From assembly GCA_947001705.1 (NCBI GenBank), contig CAMQHT010000029.1, positions 1-29,202 of the forward strand: a DNA stretch of 29,202 bases, written 5' to 3'. The position numbers and the translations under genes were made by a program. This DNA comes from an uncultured Collinsella sp. (lineage in GTDB: Bacteria; Actinomycetota; Coriobacteriia; Coriobacteriales; Coriobacteriaceae). Shown piece after piece: positions 13,904 to 22,291 of this stretch. Each line of letters opens with the position of its first letter. The stretch's first letter is position 1. The notes below the pieces were generated by a model. It saw only the letters and a list, made by a program, of their open reading frames with translations, ran no database searches and was not told the origin of the DNA.

Positions 13904-14626
13904 ATGAGCGCTTCGTCTGAAAAGAAACTGACCCAATACGAGCGTCTGGCGGGCACACTGCGCGACCGCATCGCCGCCGGCACCTACGCCCGTGGAGACA
14001 AGCTGCCGTCCGAGATGGAGCTCATGGACGAATCGGGGCTGTCGCGCAGCACCGTACGCCACGCCCTTAAGGTGCTCGTCGATGAGGGCCTGGTCCGCAC
14101 CGAGCGCGGGCGCGGTGCCTTTGTGGCCGACACGCCGGCGCTCCACGAGAACAACCTGGTGTTTTCGAGCTATACCAAGCAGGTCGAAGGCCAGGGTATG
14201 AAGCCCACCACGCGCACGGTGGACTCGGGCTTTGCCAAAGCAATGGGCAGCGTGGCCAAGTTCTTTGACGCTAGCGTGGGCAGCAAGCTTGTCAAACTTG
14301 TCCGCCTGCGTTACCTGGACGATGCGCCACTGTGCCTGGAGACCACCTATTTGCCGCCAAGCTTTGGGTCGCTCATCGATCGCGATATCAACGGTTCGCT
14401 CTACGCCACGCTGCGCCAGGAGTTCCATCGCGCGCCGGCGCAGGGGCATAAGACCTTTGAGGTGTGCTATGCGTCGCAAAACGAGGCATTTTTGCTCAAC
14501 GTCGAGCGCGGGCAGGCGCTGATCCTGATCACCGACTACGTCTACGACACCGACGGCCGTCCGCTCCATGTCTCCAAGCGCATCCAACGCACCGACCGCG
14601 CCAAATACACCGAGCCCATCGGCTAG
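13904..14626 (+). CDS. GntR-family (HutC/UTRA) transcriptional regulator 3
   Basis: A 240-residue regulator and the only plus-strand gene in the window. The winged helix spans about 10-78 (YERLAGTLRDRIAAGTY, KLPSEMELMDESGLSRSTVRHALKVLVDEGLV, ERGRGAFV) and the UTRA domain about 90-235. The ATG has no convincing Shine-Dalgarno. A possible promoter TTGATT-17-AGATAC (13864-13892) would place the transcript start within a few bases of the ATG, so translation may be leaderless. It is divergent from the SIS gene at 12706-13698. It is more distant in sequence from the other two GntR proteins than they are from each other. Confidence 0.93.
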   Translation: MSASSEKKLTQYERLAGTLRDRIAAGTYARGDKLPSEMELMDESGLSRSTVRHALKVLVDEGLVRTERGRGAFVADTPALHENNLVFSSYTKQVEGQGMKPTTRTVDSGFAKAMGSVAKFFDASVGSKLVKLVRLRYLDDAPLCLETTYLPPSFGSLIDRDINGSLYATLRQEFHRAPAQGHKTFEVCYASQNEAFLLNVERGQALILITDYVYDTDGRPLHVSKRIQRTDRAKYTEPIG

Positions 14627-14777
14627 CGCACCAAACGAGGCAAAATGTACCTAATAAACGTTTTACCTGCGGTTTTTATTAAATCTCAAGCCGGCATGGC
14701 GCAAATGCCAACATCGCCTGGCAACACTCGCCGCCCAAGCTCAACTGTTCCTGCCCAAAATATCCAGCACCGTAAAT

Positions 14778-14900
14778 CTAAGTGAGTAGACTTTTCGCGA
14801 CCTGCCGAGCACATTCAAAACAGCCACCTCCGTGACCTGCGGTTTTACTAAGGCAGATACGCTTTGTGCTCGGCCTGCGCCAAAAAGTCTACTCACTTAG
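14778..14900. repeat. 124-bp palindromic element, copy 2
   Basis: This 123-base copy has the same 18-bp terminal inverted repeats (CTAAGTGAGTAGACTTTT), the nested GCCGAGCACA/TGTGCTCGGC stem, and a nearly identical loop (shared ACCTGCGGTTTTACTAAGGC) as copy 1. It occupies the 388-base gap after GntR regulator 3. Apart from this and the start of the 38-bp repeat, nothing else is recognised in that gap. Confidence 0.85.
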
Positions 14901-14991
14901 CCCGCAAGGCGTCCCGAGGGGACAATCCAGGTCAAAATAGCGTACAAACGCCACGCTTCTTGCGGCGATTTGATACCACAAGACAGCCAAA

Positions 14992-15029
14992 AACCTGCCA
15001 AAATAAACCTGTCCCTAAATGGTAGGTTT
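14992..15029 (+). repeat. 38-bp palindromic repeat, copy B, overlapping the GNAT stop codon
   Basis: Arms AAACCTGCCA and TGGTAGGTTT enclose AAATAAACCTGTCCCT, shared with the copy at 7230-7265 in the opposite orientation. The last four codons and stop of the GNAT gene lie inside it, so the repeat contributes the protein's C-terminus. Confidence 0.7.
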
Positions 15030-15605
15030 AGGAAGGTCGGGGAACCAGGTTGGCTTGGGTTGGTTGGGCGTGCGCTCGGCCAGGACCAACTCCATCCAGC
15101 ACATGTCGTACCAGCGGCCGAACTTTTGGGCACAGCGGTCGAAAGCACCCACCAAGCGATATCCCATATGGGCATGGAAGTCCTGACTGTTGTGCGTTAG
15201 ATACTCGTCGTCCTTGTCGTGCGGCACGGCGATGAGCGCGCACATGCTGGTGATGCCCATCGCGATCAGGCACTGCTTGAGCGCATCGTGCAGCTTGCGG
15301 CCCAGCCCGCCGTGGCGCACGTCGCGCGCCAGGTAGATCGATGTCTCGACCGACCAGTCGTATGCCTCGCGGCTGTTAAGCGGACTCACATAGGCATAGC
15401 CTACCGGACGCCCGTCCAACTCCATCACCAGATACGGATAGCGCCTGAGCGTACGCTCGATTCGCCCGGCGAACTCCTCAACGCTCGGCACCTCGTATTC
15501 GCAGGTAATCGCCGTCTGACGCACATACGGCTCATAGATGGCAAGCAACGCCGGCGCGTCTTCGGGCGTCGCCAGGCGAATCGTCGGCTCGGACATCTCG
15601 GTCAT
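15015..15605 (-). CDS. GNAT-family N-acetyltransferase (phosphinothricin acetyltransferase-like)
   Basis: A 196-residue cytoplasmic acetyltransferase. It starts with IRLATPEDAPALLAIYEPYV and shows VGYAYVSPLNSREAYDWSVETSIYLA (strands 4-5) followed by the acetyl-CoA loop RHGGLG (97-102). Then come HDALKQCL and the terminal NSQDFHAHMGYRLVGAFDRCAQKFGRWYDMCWMEL. This arrangement is that of the phosphinothricin/methionine-sulfone acetyltransferase group (Bar/Pat/MddA), which N-acetylates amino acid analogues. The true substrate is unknown. ATG at 15605 follows AGAAGGG. The 3' end overlaps a palindromic repeat. The gene stands alone between a terminator and a repeat-rich gap. Confidence 0.9.
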   Translation of the reverse strand: MTEMSEPTIRLATPEDAPALLAIYEPYVRQTAITCEYEVPSVEEFAGRIERTLRRYPYLVMELDGRPVGYAYVSPLNSREAYDWSVETSIYLARDVRHGGLGRKLHDALKQCLIAMGITSMCALIAVPHDKDDEYLTHNSQDFHAHMGYRLVGAFDRCAQKFGRWYDMCWMELVLAERTPNQPKPTWFPDLPKPTI

Positions 15606-15630
15606 ACAACCCTTCTCTCTCAATAACAAA

Positions 15631-15664
15631 GGCCGCCTTGCGCCAAACCCAGCGCAAGGCGGCC
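15631..15664 (-). terminator. Rho-independent terminator of threonine aldolase gene
   Basis: GGCCGCCTTGCGC (15631-15643) pairs perfectly with GCGCAAGGCGGCC (15652-15664). On the minus strand it is followed by TTTGTTATT. It lies 18 bases after the threonine aldolase stop and just before the GNAT start. Confidence 0.88.
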
Positions 15665-15682
15665 CCTCGTCATTACATCAGG

Positions 15683-16708
15683 CTACAGGACAGCCGCCAG
15701 CGCGTCGATGTCCTCCTGCGTCGTGGCCCAGCTGGTGCAAAAGCGCACCACCGTGTGGATATCGTCGTACTTTTCCCAGTACTCGATCGCCGCATGCTCG
15801 CGAATGCGGGCCATGTCCTCGTTGGGCAGAATCACGAACTGCTGGTTTGTGGGCGTCTCCAAGAAGAACCGGTAGCCGTGCTCGTGCAGCACGCGACGAA
15901 GCGCCTGCGCGGTTTCGATCGCCTGACGGCCAATCTCAAAATACAGGCCATCGGTAAAGAGCGCCTCAAACTGCACGCCCGTCAGGCGGCCCTTGGCCAA
16001 CAGCGCGCCGTGCTGCTTAATACGCGGAATGGGATGCGCCGGAGCGTGCATGCCGCAGAACACCACAGCCTCGCCGCAAAGCGCGCCGCACTTGGTGCCG
16101 CCGATGTAGAACACGTCGCACAGCTGCGCCAGCTCGGGCAGGGTAATGTCGCACTCATCGGCCGCCAGTGCATAGGCCAGACGAGCACCGTCCACAAACA
16201 GCGGAATCTCGCGCTTCTGGCACACCGCGTGAATCGCCGCGAGCTCGGCCTTGGAGTACAGCGTGCCGTACTCGGTCGATAGACTCACGTACACGGCGCC
16301 CGGGAACACCGTGTGCTCGTAGCTCTCGTTTTCGTAGAACACCTGGATATAGTTCTCGAGATCCTCGGCGTGCATCTTGCCCTCGTAGCCGGGGATGGTG
16401 AGCACCTTGTGGCCGCCAAACTCGATGGCTCCTGCCTCGTGGCAGGCGACGTGGCCAGTCTCGGCGGCAACCACGCCCTCGTACGGCGCGAGCAGCATGT
16501 CGATCACCGTCGCGTTGGCTTGCGTGCCGCCCACCAGAAAAAACACGTCGACATCGGGGGCCTGGCAGGCCTCGCGAATAAGCTGCTTGGCACGCTCGGT
16601 GTGCGCATCGGTGCCGTAGCCAGGCTGCGGCTCCATGTTGGTGTCGACGAGCGCCTGCAGCACCGCCGGATGTGCGCCGTGGGAATAGTCGTTGTTAAAC
16701 GCGAGCAT
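15683..16708 (-). CDS. ltaE: Low-specificity threonine aldolase (beta-eliminating lyase family)
   Basis: A 341-residue PLP-dependent fold-type I enzyme that cleaves L-threonine or allo-threonine to glycine and acetaldehyde. It begins FNNDYSHGAHPAVLQAL. PLP contacts are GGTQANATV (60-68), the stacking His in ETGHVACHEAGA (H86), FVDGARLAYAL (Asp 173 region) and the Schiff-base lysine K206 in YIGGTKCGALCGE. The length is normal. The ATG is preceded by AGAGAGG. It ends at a strong terminator. The gene symbol is by homology with E. coli LtaE; orthology is not proven and a related aromatic amino acid lyase is less likely. Confidence 0.9.
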   Translation of the reverse strand: MLAFNNDYSHGAHPAVLQALVDTNMEPQPGYGTDAHTERAKQLIREACQAPDVDVFFLVGGTQANATVIDMLLAPYEGVVAAETGHVACHEAGAIEFGGHKVLTIPGYEGKMHAEDLENYIQVFYENESYEHTVFPGAVYVSLSTEYGTLYSKAELAAIHAVCQKREIPLFVDGARLAYALAADECDITLPELAQLCDVFYIGGTKCGALCGEAVVFCGMHAPAHPIPRIKQHGALLAKGRLTGVQFEALFTDGLYFEIGRQAIETAQALRRVLHEHGYRFFLETPTNQQFVILPNEDMARIREHAAIEYWEKYDDIHTVVRFCTSWATTQEDIDALAAVL

Positions 16709-16753
16709 GACAATCCTCTCTTACCAGGTATCGTCCAGATGATTCAGGTGGGG

Positions 16754-17617
16754 CTATTGTACGCCGTTGGGATAGGCAATGCGCGCGGCGAGGCATTCAA
16801 GCGCCAACACCAGGGCAAAGCCGCAGCTCACGTCAGTCAAAAAGTGTGCACCGATCACGATACGGCCAAAGGCGACGAGCGCCGCGACCACGGCCGCGAC
16901 CCAAAAGACCACGCGGCGTCGCGACGGCTTTTCCTTAAAGGACGCCGCAGGAAGCCCGGCGAGCATAAGGCCGATCGCCGCGTGCGCCGTGTGTCCGCTC
17001 GCAAACGACTTGAAGCCGTCCTTGATCACGCCGGCGGCGATATATGACCACTTATCGGGGTTACCGATCACCCACCACGGCTGAAAATTGAGTCCCTGCG
17101 TCACCTCGATCACGCGCATGCGCGGACGCGACCACAGCGGCTTGACGATCACGTTGAGGATAATGGCCTGAGCGACCCACACGGCAAGCACCATCAATGC
17201 CCAGCGTGTGAGCTCTTTGGGCTCGGTGTCGCGCGTGAGGCGATAGACAATGAGGTTGGCGGCGATGACCAGCACAAACGTCAGCACCAACTGGACAGCG
17301 ATGAGTTTGCCGCCAACCTTCAGGGACGAGACGATCTCGTAGCCGGCCAGGCCAACGTTGACGAGGATGCCGAGCACGGCAAGCCATTTGCTCCCCCTGG
17401 AGTCGGGACGCACCGCGCGCACGAGCATAACGCCCGCGACGCTCGCCGTCAGCTCAAACGGCAGCTCGCCGGCGGCCTCGATAAAGCGACCGTACATACT
17501 GCCGATGTTGAACAGCGCGCTCGAGATCTGATAATCGAAGAAACTGCCCACGCCCAGACAAAGGCACAGGACAACCGCGATAATGGCGACATCTTTCTTA
17601 TAGATATATCCGAACAT
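16754..17617 (-). CDS. PAP2-superfamily membrane phosphatase
   Basis: A 287-residue integral membrane protein with about six helices. The phosphatase motifs are present in order: KPLWSRP (variant of KX6RP, here with four residues between K and RP), FASGHTAHA (PSGH motif) and RIVIGAHFLTD (RX5HX3D). Members remove phosphate from lipids such as phosphatidic acid, undecaprenyl diphosphate or phosphatidylglycerol phosphate at the outer membrane face; which one cannot be told here. The start MFGYIYKK was chosen because GAAAGGAAAG lies just upstream. The shortened first motif is a mild oddity. A perfect 106-bp palindrome lies directly upstream. Confidence 0.88.
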   Translation of the reverse strand: MFGYIYKKDVAIIAVVLCLCLGVGSFFDYQISSALFNIGSMYGRFIEAAGELPFELTASVAGVMLVRAVRPDSRGSKWLAVLGILVNVGLAGYEIVSSLKVGGKLIAVQLVLTFVLVIAANLIVYRLTRDTEPKELTRWALMVLAVWVAQAIILNVIVKPLWSRPRMRVIEVTQGLNFQPWWVIGNPDKWSYIAAGVIKDGFKSFASGHTAHAAIGLMLAGLPAASFKEKPSRRRVVFWVAAVVAALVAFGRIVIGAHFLTDVSCGFALVLALECLAARIAYPNGVQ

Positions 17618-17656
17618 GCTTTCCTTTCGATGGGGTGAAGGGTCGACCCGCAACGT

Positions 17657-17762
17657 GGTGGGACAAAGTTATCAGTAGTTTTTGTCCCAGGGTCGCTTGC
17701 GTTGACAGGCTCGATGCGACTATCGCACCTGGGACAAAAACTACTGATAACTTTGTCCCACC
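17657..17762. repeat. 106-bp palindrome with perfect 35-bp arms
   Basis: The left arm (17657-17691) starts GGTGGGACAAAGTTATCAGT and is the exact reverse complement of the right arm (17728-17762). The loop is 36 bases. Each arm also contains GGGACAAA...TTTGTCCC, so it can fold on its own. It lies between the mfd stop and the PAP2 gene. It could act as a terminator for mfd (no U run outside the stem) or be a mobile palindromic element. Confidence 0.85.
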
Positions 17763-17772
17763 GACTTACTTG

Positions 17773-20700
17773 TTAGTCGTCGTCACTGGCACCCAATTGC
17801 TGCAGCAGCATGAGCGCCGCGGCCACGGGGCCGGTGCCGTCGTTGGCGTCGAGGCCGCGACCCAGGCCGCTGCCCGCGCCGGCGCCCGCCTTGTAGGGCA
17901 CCGACAGCTTGCGGCTCTTGGGGAAGTTCACCGCGCCATAGCGGGTCTTAAGTTCAAAGGCCACTTTCTTGGGCACGTCGACGCCCAAAAACGTGATGCG
18001 TCCGCCGCTGAGCGTGACGCTCTCGAGCCCCAGGCGCTCGCCGCGAATGCGAATTCGTGCGCGGTTGAACAGATTGAGTCCCGCCAACGGCAGCTCGCCA
18101 TGCGCGGCCTCGGTCTCTTTCTGCACCTCGTCGATGCTCTCCAGGTCCTCGGCCGCCGCGAGCTTGCGGTACACGAGCACGCGCTGGTCCACCGCCGGCA
18201 GGTACTCCTCGGACAAGAAGTAATCGGCCGGCAGGTTAATGCCCACGCTCGCCGCCTCCACGCCGGCGTCGTCATCGCCGCGCGCCTCGGCCACGGCCTG
18301 GCCCAACATCTGCGTAAACAGGTCAAAGCCCACGCTCGACAGGTTGCCGTGCTGCTCAGCGCCCATCAGCGAACCGGCGCCGCGAATCTCCAGATCGCGC
18401 ATGGCGATACGCATGCCGCTGCCCAGGTCCTGGAACTCGGAAAGTGCAGTCAGGCGCGCCGTGGCCTCCTCGGTGAGCGGCAGCTCGCCCGGGAACATAA
18501 AGTACGCGTAGGCCTGCGTGGCCGAGCGACCCACACGGCCCTTGAGCTGGTAGAGCTGTGCCAGACCCAGGCGCTGCGAGTCCTCGATGATGAGCGTGTT
18601 GGCGCACGCGTTGTCGATGCCGCTCTCCACGATAGTCGTGGCGATGAGCACATCGATCTTTTTGGTCGCGAACTCGATCATCACGTCCTCGACCTCGCGC
18701 GGGCTCATCTTGCCGTGCGCCACGCCCACGCGCGCCTCGGGCGCGGCCTCGTGCACGCGCGCCACAGCGTCATCGATGGTCTTGACGCGGTTGGACACGT
18801 AGTACACCTGTCCGCCGCGACCCACCTCCAGGCGAATCGCCGCGCTCACCACGTCGGGGTCGTACTCCCCCACGTGCACGATCACGGGGCGGCGCCCAGT
18901 CGGCGGCGTGGTAATCAGGCTCATATCGCGCACGCCGCTCGTGGCCATCTGCATGGTACGCGGGATGGGCGTGGCCGAAAGCGTGAGCACGTCAATCTGC
19001 TCGCGCAGGTTCTTGAGCTGCTCCTTGTGCTGCACGCCAAAGCGCTGCTCCTCGTCAATGATCACCAGGCCCAGGTTCTTGGGGTTCACATCGGCCGAAA
19101 GCAGGCGATGCGTGCCGATGAGCACATCAATCGTGCCCTCGGCAAACGCCTTGAGTGCGCGCTTTTGCTGCGCCGGCGTGCGAAAGCGGCTGAGCACCTC
19201 GACCTCAAGGCCAAACGGGGCAAAGCGTTCGAAGAACGTCTCGTAGTGCTGCTGGGCCAGAATGGTCGTGGGGCAGAGCACCATGACCTGGCGGCCGGAG
19301 TCCACGCACTTAAACGCCGCGCGCAGGGCGACCTCGGTCTTGCCAAAGCCCACGTCTCCGCACAGCAGGCGGTCCATGGGCTTGGGCGCCTCCATATCGG
19401 CCTTAATATCGGCGATGGCCTCCAGCTGATCGCGCGTCTCGTCGTAGGGGAAGCTCTGCTCCATCTCGATCTGCTCGGGCGTGTCGGGCGGGCAAGCGAT
19501 ACCGGTAATCGAAGAGCGGCGCGTATACAGATCGACCAGGTCAAACGCCAGCTTTTTGGCGTTCTTGCGCGCCTTGTTGGTGGCACGCGTCCAGTCGGCG
19601 GTGTTGAGCCTGGTCAGGCGCGGCTTGTCGCCGTCGGGACCAACGTAGCGCGTAATGCGGTCAACCTGCTCCAGCGGCACGTAGAGCTTGTCGCCGTCGG
19701 CATATTCCAGCAAAAAGTAGTCGCGCTCCTTGCCGCCCACTTCCTGGCGCGCGATCTCGCTAAAGAGCGCGATGCCGTGAGTGGCGTGCACCACGTAGTC
19801 GCCCGGCTTAAACGGGAACGTGATCTGCGTAATGTCCACCTTGCGGCGGCTGCGCGCGCGGTTGGCGTCCATGCGGGCGTTGAGGTCGGCGATTGAGAAC
19901 ACGGCCAGGTTGGCATCGGGCACCACCACGCCCTGCGGCAAGGCGGCATCGACAAAGGTCACGCGTCCGCGCGAGATGGTGGGCACGGCGGCGCCGGCGG
20001 CAGCCTGGGCGGCACCCGCCTCGAGCGAGCGGGCGTTGAGCGCGTCGGCCTTGCGTTCGCGAATTGCAGCATGAGCATCCTGGCGGACAGCACGATCGGC
20101 AGAATCCGCCGCCGCCACGCGCACACGGTCGCCAATAGCGCCCGCGTTTTCGGGCGCGGCCGTCAGCGACTCCTCAAAGGTAATACCCTCATCGCCAAAG
20201 GTGAGCTCCATCGACTCGCGCGCACCGCGGTCGGGGATGGCAAACACGCAGGCATAGCGCTTGCCCACGACCTCCTGGATGCGCGTCATAAAGCGATTGT
20301 CCGAGCCCGCGATGGCCGGCTGCTCAATCTTGAGCTCTGCCGTCACCGCACCGCCGGCACGAATCAAGCTCACGTAGTTAAGGCGCTGCTGGGCACCAAA
20401 GTCGAGTTGCTGGGCACGCACGTACAGGCCGTCCAGACGGTCGACCCCCGCCTCGCCGGCACGCGCCTCGATATCCTCGTAGGCGCGCAGGCAGTCGTCG
20501 AACAGCGAGCGCGGCTCGGACAGCACCACGAGCGCCTTGCCGCTCACATGCGACAGCGGGCTCACGGTCTGGCCGTACATCACCGGCAAAAAGCGGTCGA
20601 GCTCGGGCGTGACGATGCGTGCATCCACCATCTCGAGCAGCGCCGCCAACTTGCTGTCGTCCTGGCTGGCGCGGTAGAGCGCCACGTGCATGTTGTGAAC

Positions 20701-21405
20701 GGCCTCGTCGGTGAGCGCCAGCTCGCGGCAGGGGAAGATTTCGATGCTGTCCTCGTTGCCGATGGTCTGCCCCGTGGAACTCACCATGCGGCGGATGCGA
20801 TCAATCTCGTCGCCAAAGAACTCAATGCGCACGGGTGCCTTCTCCTGCGCGGGGAACACCTCGACGGTATCACCGTGCACGCGGAACAGGCCGGGCGCGT
20901 CGGCGGCACCGGCATTGGTATAGCCCATGCCCACCAGGCGCTGCGGCACCTCATCGAAGGGAATCTCCTCGCCCACCGCAAAGGTTGTCGACTCCCAGTA
21001 GCGGCTCTCGACTGGCGGCACGCAACGCAGCAACGCGCGGGCCGAGGCGACCATGATGCAGTTGTCGCCGCGCACGATGCGTCCCAGGGCCTCGCAGCGC
21101 TGCGCCACCACGGCATCGTCGGGCACCTGCTCGCGCCACGGATAGTCCTTGCGCTCGGGGAAGCGGCACACGCGCGCCAGCCCCACATAGGCGGCAAGGC
21201 TGCGCGCAGCGCGATCGGCCGCATCCTCGCCGCTCACGATGTAGACCGTCGGGCGCGGACGGCGCGCAAACTGGGCGGCCGCCATGAGCGTGCGGCCCGA
21301 CTGCGACACGGCCAGCGTCACGTCCTCGCCGGCATCGAGCCCGGCCTCGACGGTCTGCAGCGCCTCGGCAGTGTAGAGCTGCGCGGCTATACGGTGAATG
21401 AGCAT
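17773..21405 (-). CDS. mfd: Transcription-repair coupling factor Mfd
   Basis: A 1210-residue ATP-dependent translocase that removes RNA polymerase stalled at DNA lesions and recruits UvrA. The N-terminal UvrB-like part (about 1-350) is present. The RNA-polymerase interaction domain (about 525-590) reads FPFKPGDYVVHATHGIALF ... DYFLLEYADGDKLYVPLEQVDRI. The helicase core has Walker A GDVGFGKTEVA (near 680), DEEQRFGV (near 782), SATPIPRTMQM and QLKGRVGRS. The C-terminal TRCF domain follows, with a Gly/Ala-rich tail. Start ATG at 21405 is preceded by GGAGG. The length is normal to slightly long. It lies downstream of nth, separated by 157 bases that contain a terminator-like hairpin. Confidence 0.97.
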   Translation of the reverse strand: MLIHRIAAQLYTAEALQTVEAGLDAGEDVTLAVSQSGRTLMAAAQFARRPRPTVYIVSGEDAADRAARSLAAYVGLARVCRFPERKDYPWREQVPDDAVVAQRCEALGRIVRGDNCIMVASARALLRCVPPVESRYWESTTFAVGEEIPFDEVPQRLVGMGYTNAGAADAPGLFRVHGDTVEVFPAQEKAPVRIEFFGDEIDRIRRMVSSTGQTIGNEDSIEIFPCRELALTDEAVHNMHVALYRASQDDSKLAALLEMVDARIVTPELDRFLPVMYGQTVSPLSHVSGKALVVLSEPRSLFDDCLRAYEDIEARAGEAGVDRLDGLYVRAQQLDFGAQQRLNYVSLIRAGGAVTAELKIEQPAIAGSDNRFMTRIQEVVGKRYACVFAIPDRGARESMELTFGDEGITFEESLTAAPENAGAIGDRVRVAAADSADRAVRQDAHAAIRERKADALNARSLEAGAAQAAAGAAVPTISRGRVTFVDAALPQGVVVPDANLAVFSIADLNARMDANRARSRRKVDITQITFPFKPGDYVVHATHGIALFSEIARQEVGGKERDYFLLEYADGDKLYVPLEQVDRITRYVGPDGDKPRLTRLNTADWTRATNKARKNAKKLAFDLVDLYTRRSSITGIACPPDTPEQIEMEQSFPYDETRDQLEAIADIKADMEAPKPMDRLLCGDVGFGKTEVALRAAFKCVDSGRQVMVLCPTTILAQQHYETFFERFAPFGLEVEVLSRFRTPAQQKRALKAFAEGTIDVLIGTHRLLSADVNPKNLGLVIIDEEQRFGVQHKEQLKNLREQIDVLTLSATPIPRTMQMATSGVRDMSLITTPPTGRRPVIVHVGEYDPDVVSAAIRLEVGRGGQVYYVSNRVKTIDDAVARVHEAAPEARVGVAHGKMSPREVEDVMIEFATKKIDVLIATTIVESGIDNACANTLIIEDSQRLGLAQLYQLKGRVGRSATQAYAYFMFPGELPLTEEATARLTALSEFQDLGSGMRIAMRDLEIRGAGSLMGAEQHGNLSSVGFDLFTQMLGQAVAEARGDDDAGVEAASVGINLPADYFLSEEYLPAVDQRVLVYRKLAAAEDLESIDEVQKETEAAHGELPLAGLNLFNRARIRIRGERLGLESVTLSGGRITFLGVDVPKKVAFELKTRYGAVNFPKSRKLSVPYKAGAGAGSGLGRGLDANDGTGPVAAALMLLQQLGASDDD

Positions 21406-21430
21406 GCTGTTCCTCCGGCATCGCAACGCC

Positions 21431-21458
21431 AAAAGCCCGCCGGGGCAAGCTCGGCGGG
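21431..21458 (-). terminator. Hairpin with U tract in the nth-mfd gap
   Basis: On the minus strand CCCGCCG-N9-CGGCGGG is followed by CTTTT. It ends 25 bases before the mfd start and about 105 bases after the nth stop. A possible -10 (TATATT, near 21470) lies upstream of it, so the hairpin may be in the mfd leader as well as ending nth transcripts. Confidence 0.65.
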
Positions 21459-21562
21459 TCGTACGTCAAATATATTGTCTGTCATGGTAGCGCATGGAGA
21501 GGACTCCGACTCAAGGGCAAACCCGGCCCCGCAAAAAACGCCAGACGAAGATGCGTTCCGCC

Positions 21563-22228
21563 CTACCCCGTCACGCGCACGCTGGGGCACAAATCTGCCA
21601 GCGGACACTCGCCGCACTTGGGTTTGCGGGCGTCGCAGATCTCGCGACCGAAGGTAATCCACTGATGGTTGACCGACTCCCAATACTCGTGCGGCAAAAT
21701 CTTGAGCAGATCCTGCTCGGTCTTGAGCGGCTCCTTGGCATGCGTCTTGGGACTCAACATCAGGCGGTGCGCAATGCGGTTGACGTGCGTGTCCACCGCA
21801 ATGCCCTCCACGATGCCATACCCCACGTTGAGCACGATGTTCGCCGTCTTGCGTCCCACGCCCGGCAGCTTTACAAGCTCCTTCATGTCGGCCGGCACCT
21901 CGCCGCCATAGTCGGCGACGATCATCTGCGCGGCCTCGACGGCATGCTTGGCTTTGCTCTTGTAGAAGCCGAGTGACTTGATGGTGTCTGCCACGTCAGC
22001 CACGCTCGCCCCGGCCATGGCCTCGGGCGTGGGCCACTGGGCAAACAGCCGCGGCGTCACCTTGTTGACCTGCGCGTCGGTCGTTTGCGCCGAGAGTAGC
22101 ACCGCGATCAGCAGGCGGAAGGGATTCTCGTGGTCCAAAAAGCACTCGACCGGGCCATAGCGACGGTTGAGGCGCCCGCACACCTCGATGGCGCGCTCGC
22201 GCTTGGCGGCATTGGTCTCGCGTGGCAT
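21563..22228 (-). CDS. nth: Endonuclease III (DNA glycosylase/AP lyase)
   Basis: A 221-residue base-excision repair enzyme for oxidised pyrimidines. The helix-hairpin-helix LPGVGRKTANIV includes the catalytic Lys (K127), and the catalytic Asp is in VDTHVNRI (D146). The [4Fe-4S] cluster cysteines follow the C-X6-C-X2-C-X5-C pattern at 198, 205, 208 and 214. LLSAQTTDAQVNKV is the conserved minor-groove segment. The start at MPRETN has GAGGAG five bases upstream. It lies between an ABC transporter gene (63-base gap) and mfd, within a run of repair genes. Confidence 0.96.
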   Translation of the reverse strand: MPRETNAAKRERAIEVCGRLNRRYGPVECFLDHENPFRLLIAVLLSAQTTDAQVNKVTPRLFAQWPTPEAMAGASVADVADTIKSLGFYKSKAKHAVEAAQMIVADYGGEVPADMKELVKLPGVGRKTANIVLNVGYGIVEGIAVDTHVNRIAHRLMLSPKTHAKEPLKTEQDLLKILPHEYWESVNHQWITFGREICDARKPKCGECPLADLCPSVRVTG

Positions 22229-22291
22229 AACGACTCCTCGGCTCAACGGCACAATAAACTTATGGGCACAATTGTCCCACGTCCGAGACGC

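Noticed and set aside
6367..14900. The 124-bp repeats as ends of a composite transposon
   Set aside because: The enclosed genes include no transposase or integrase, each copy is itself a complete palindrome, and no flanking duplications are visible.
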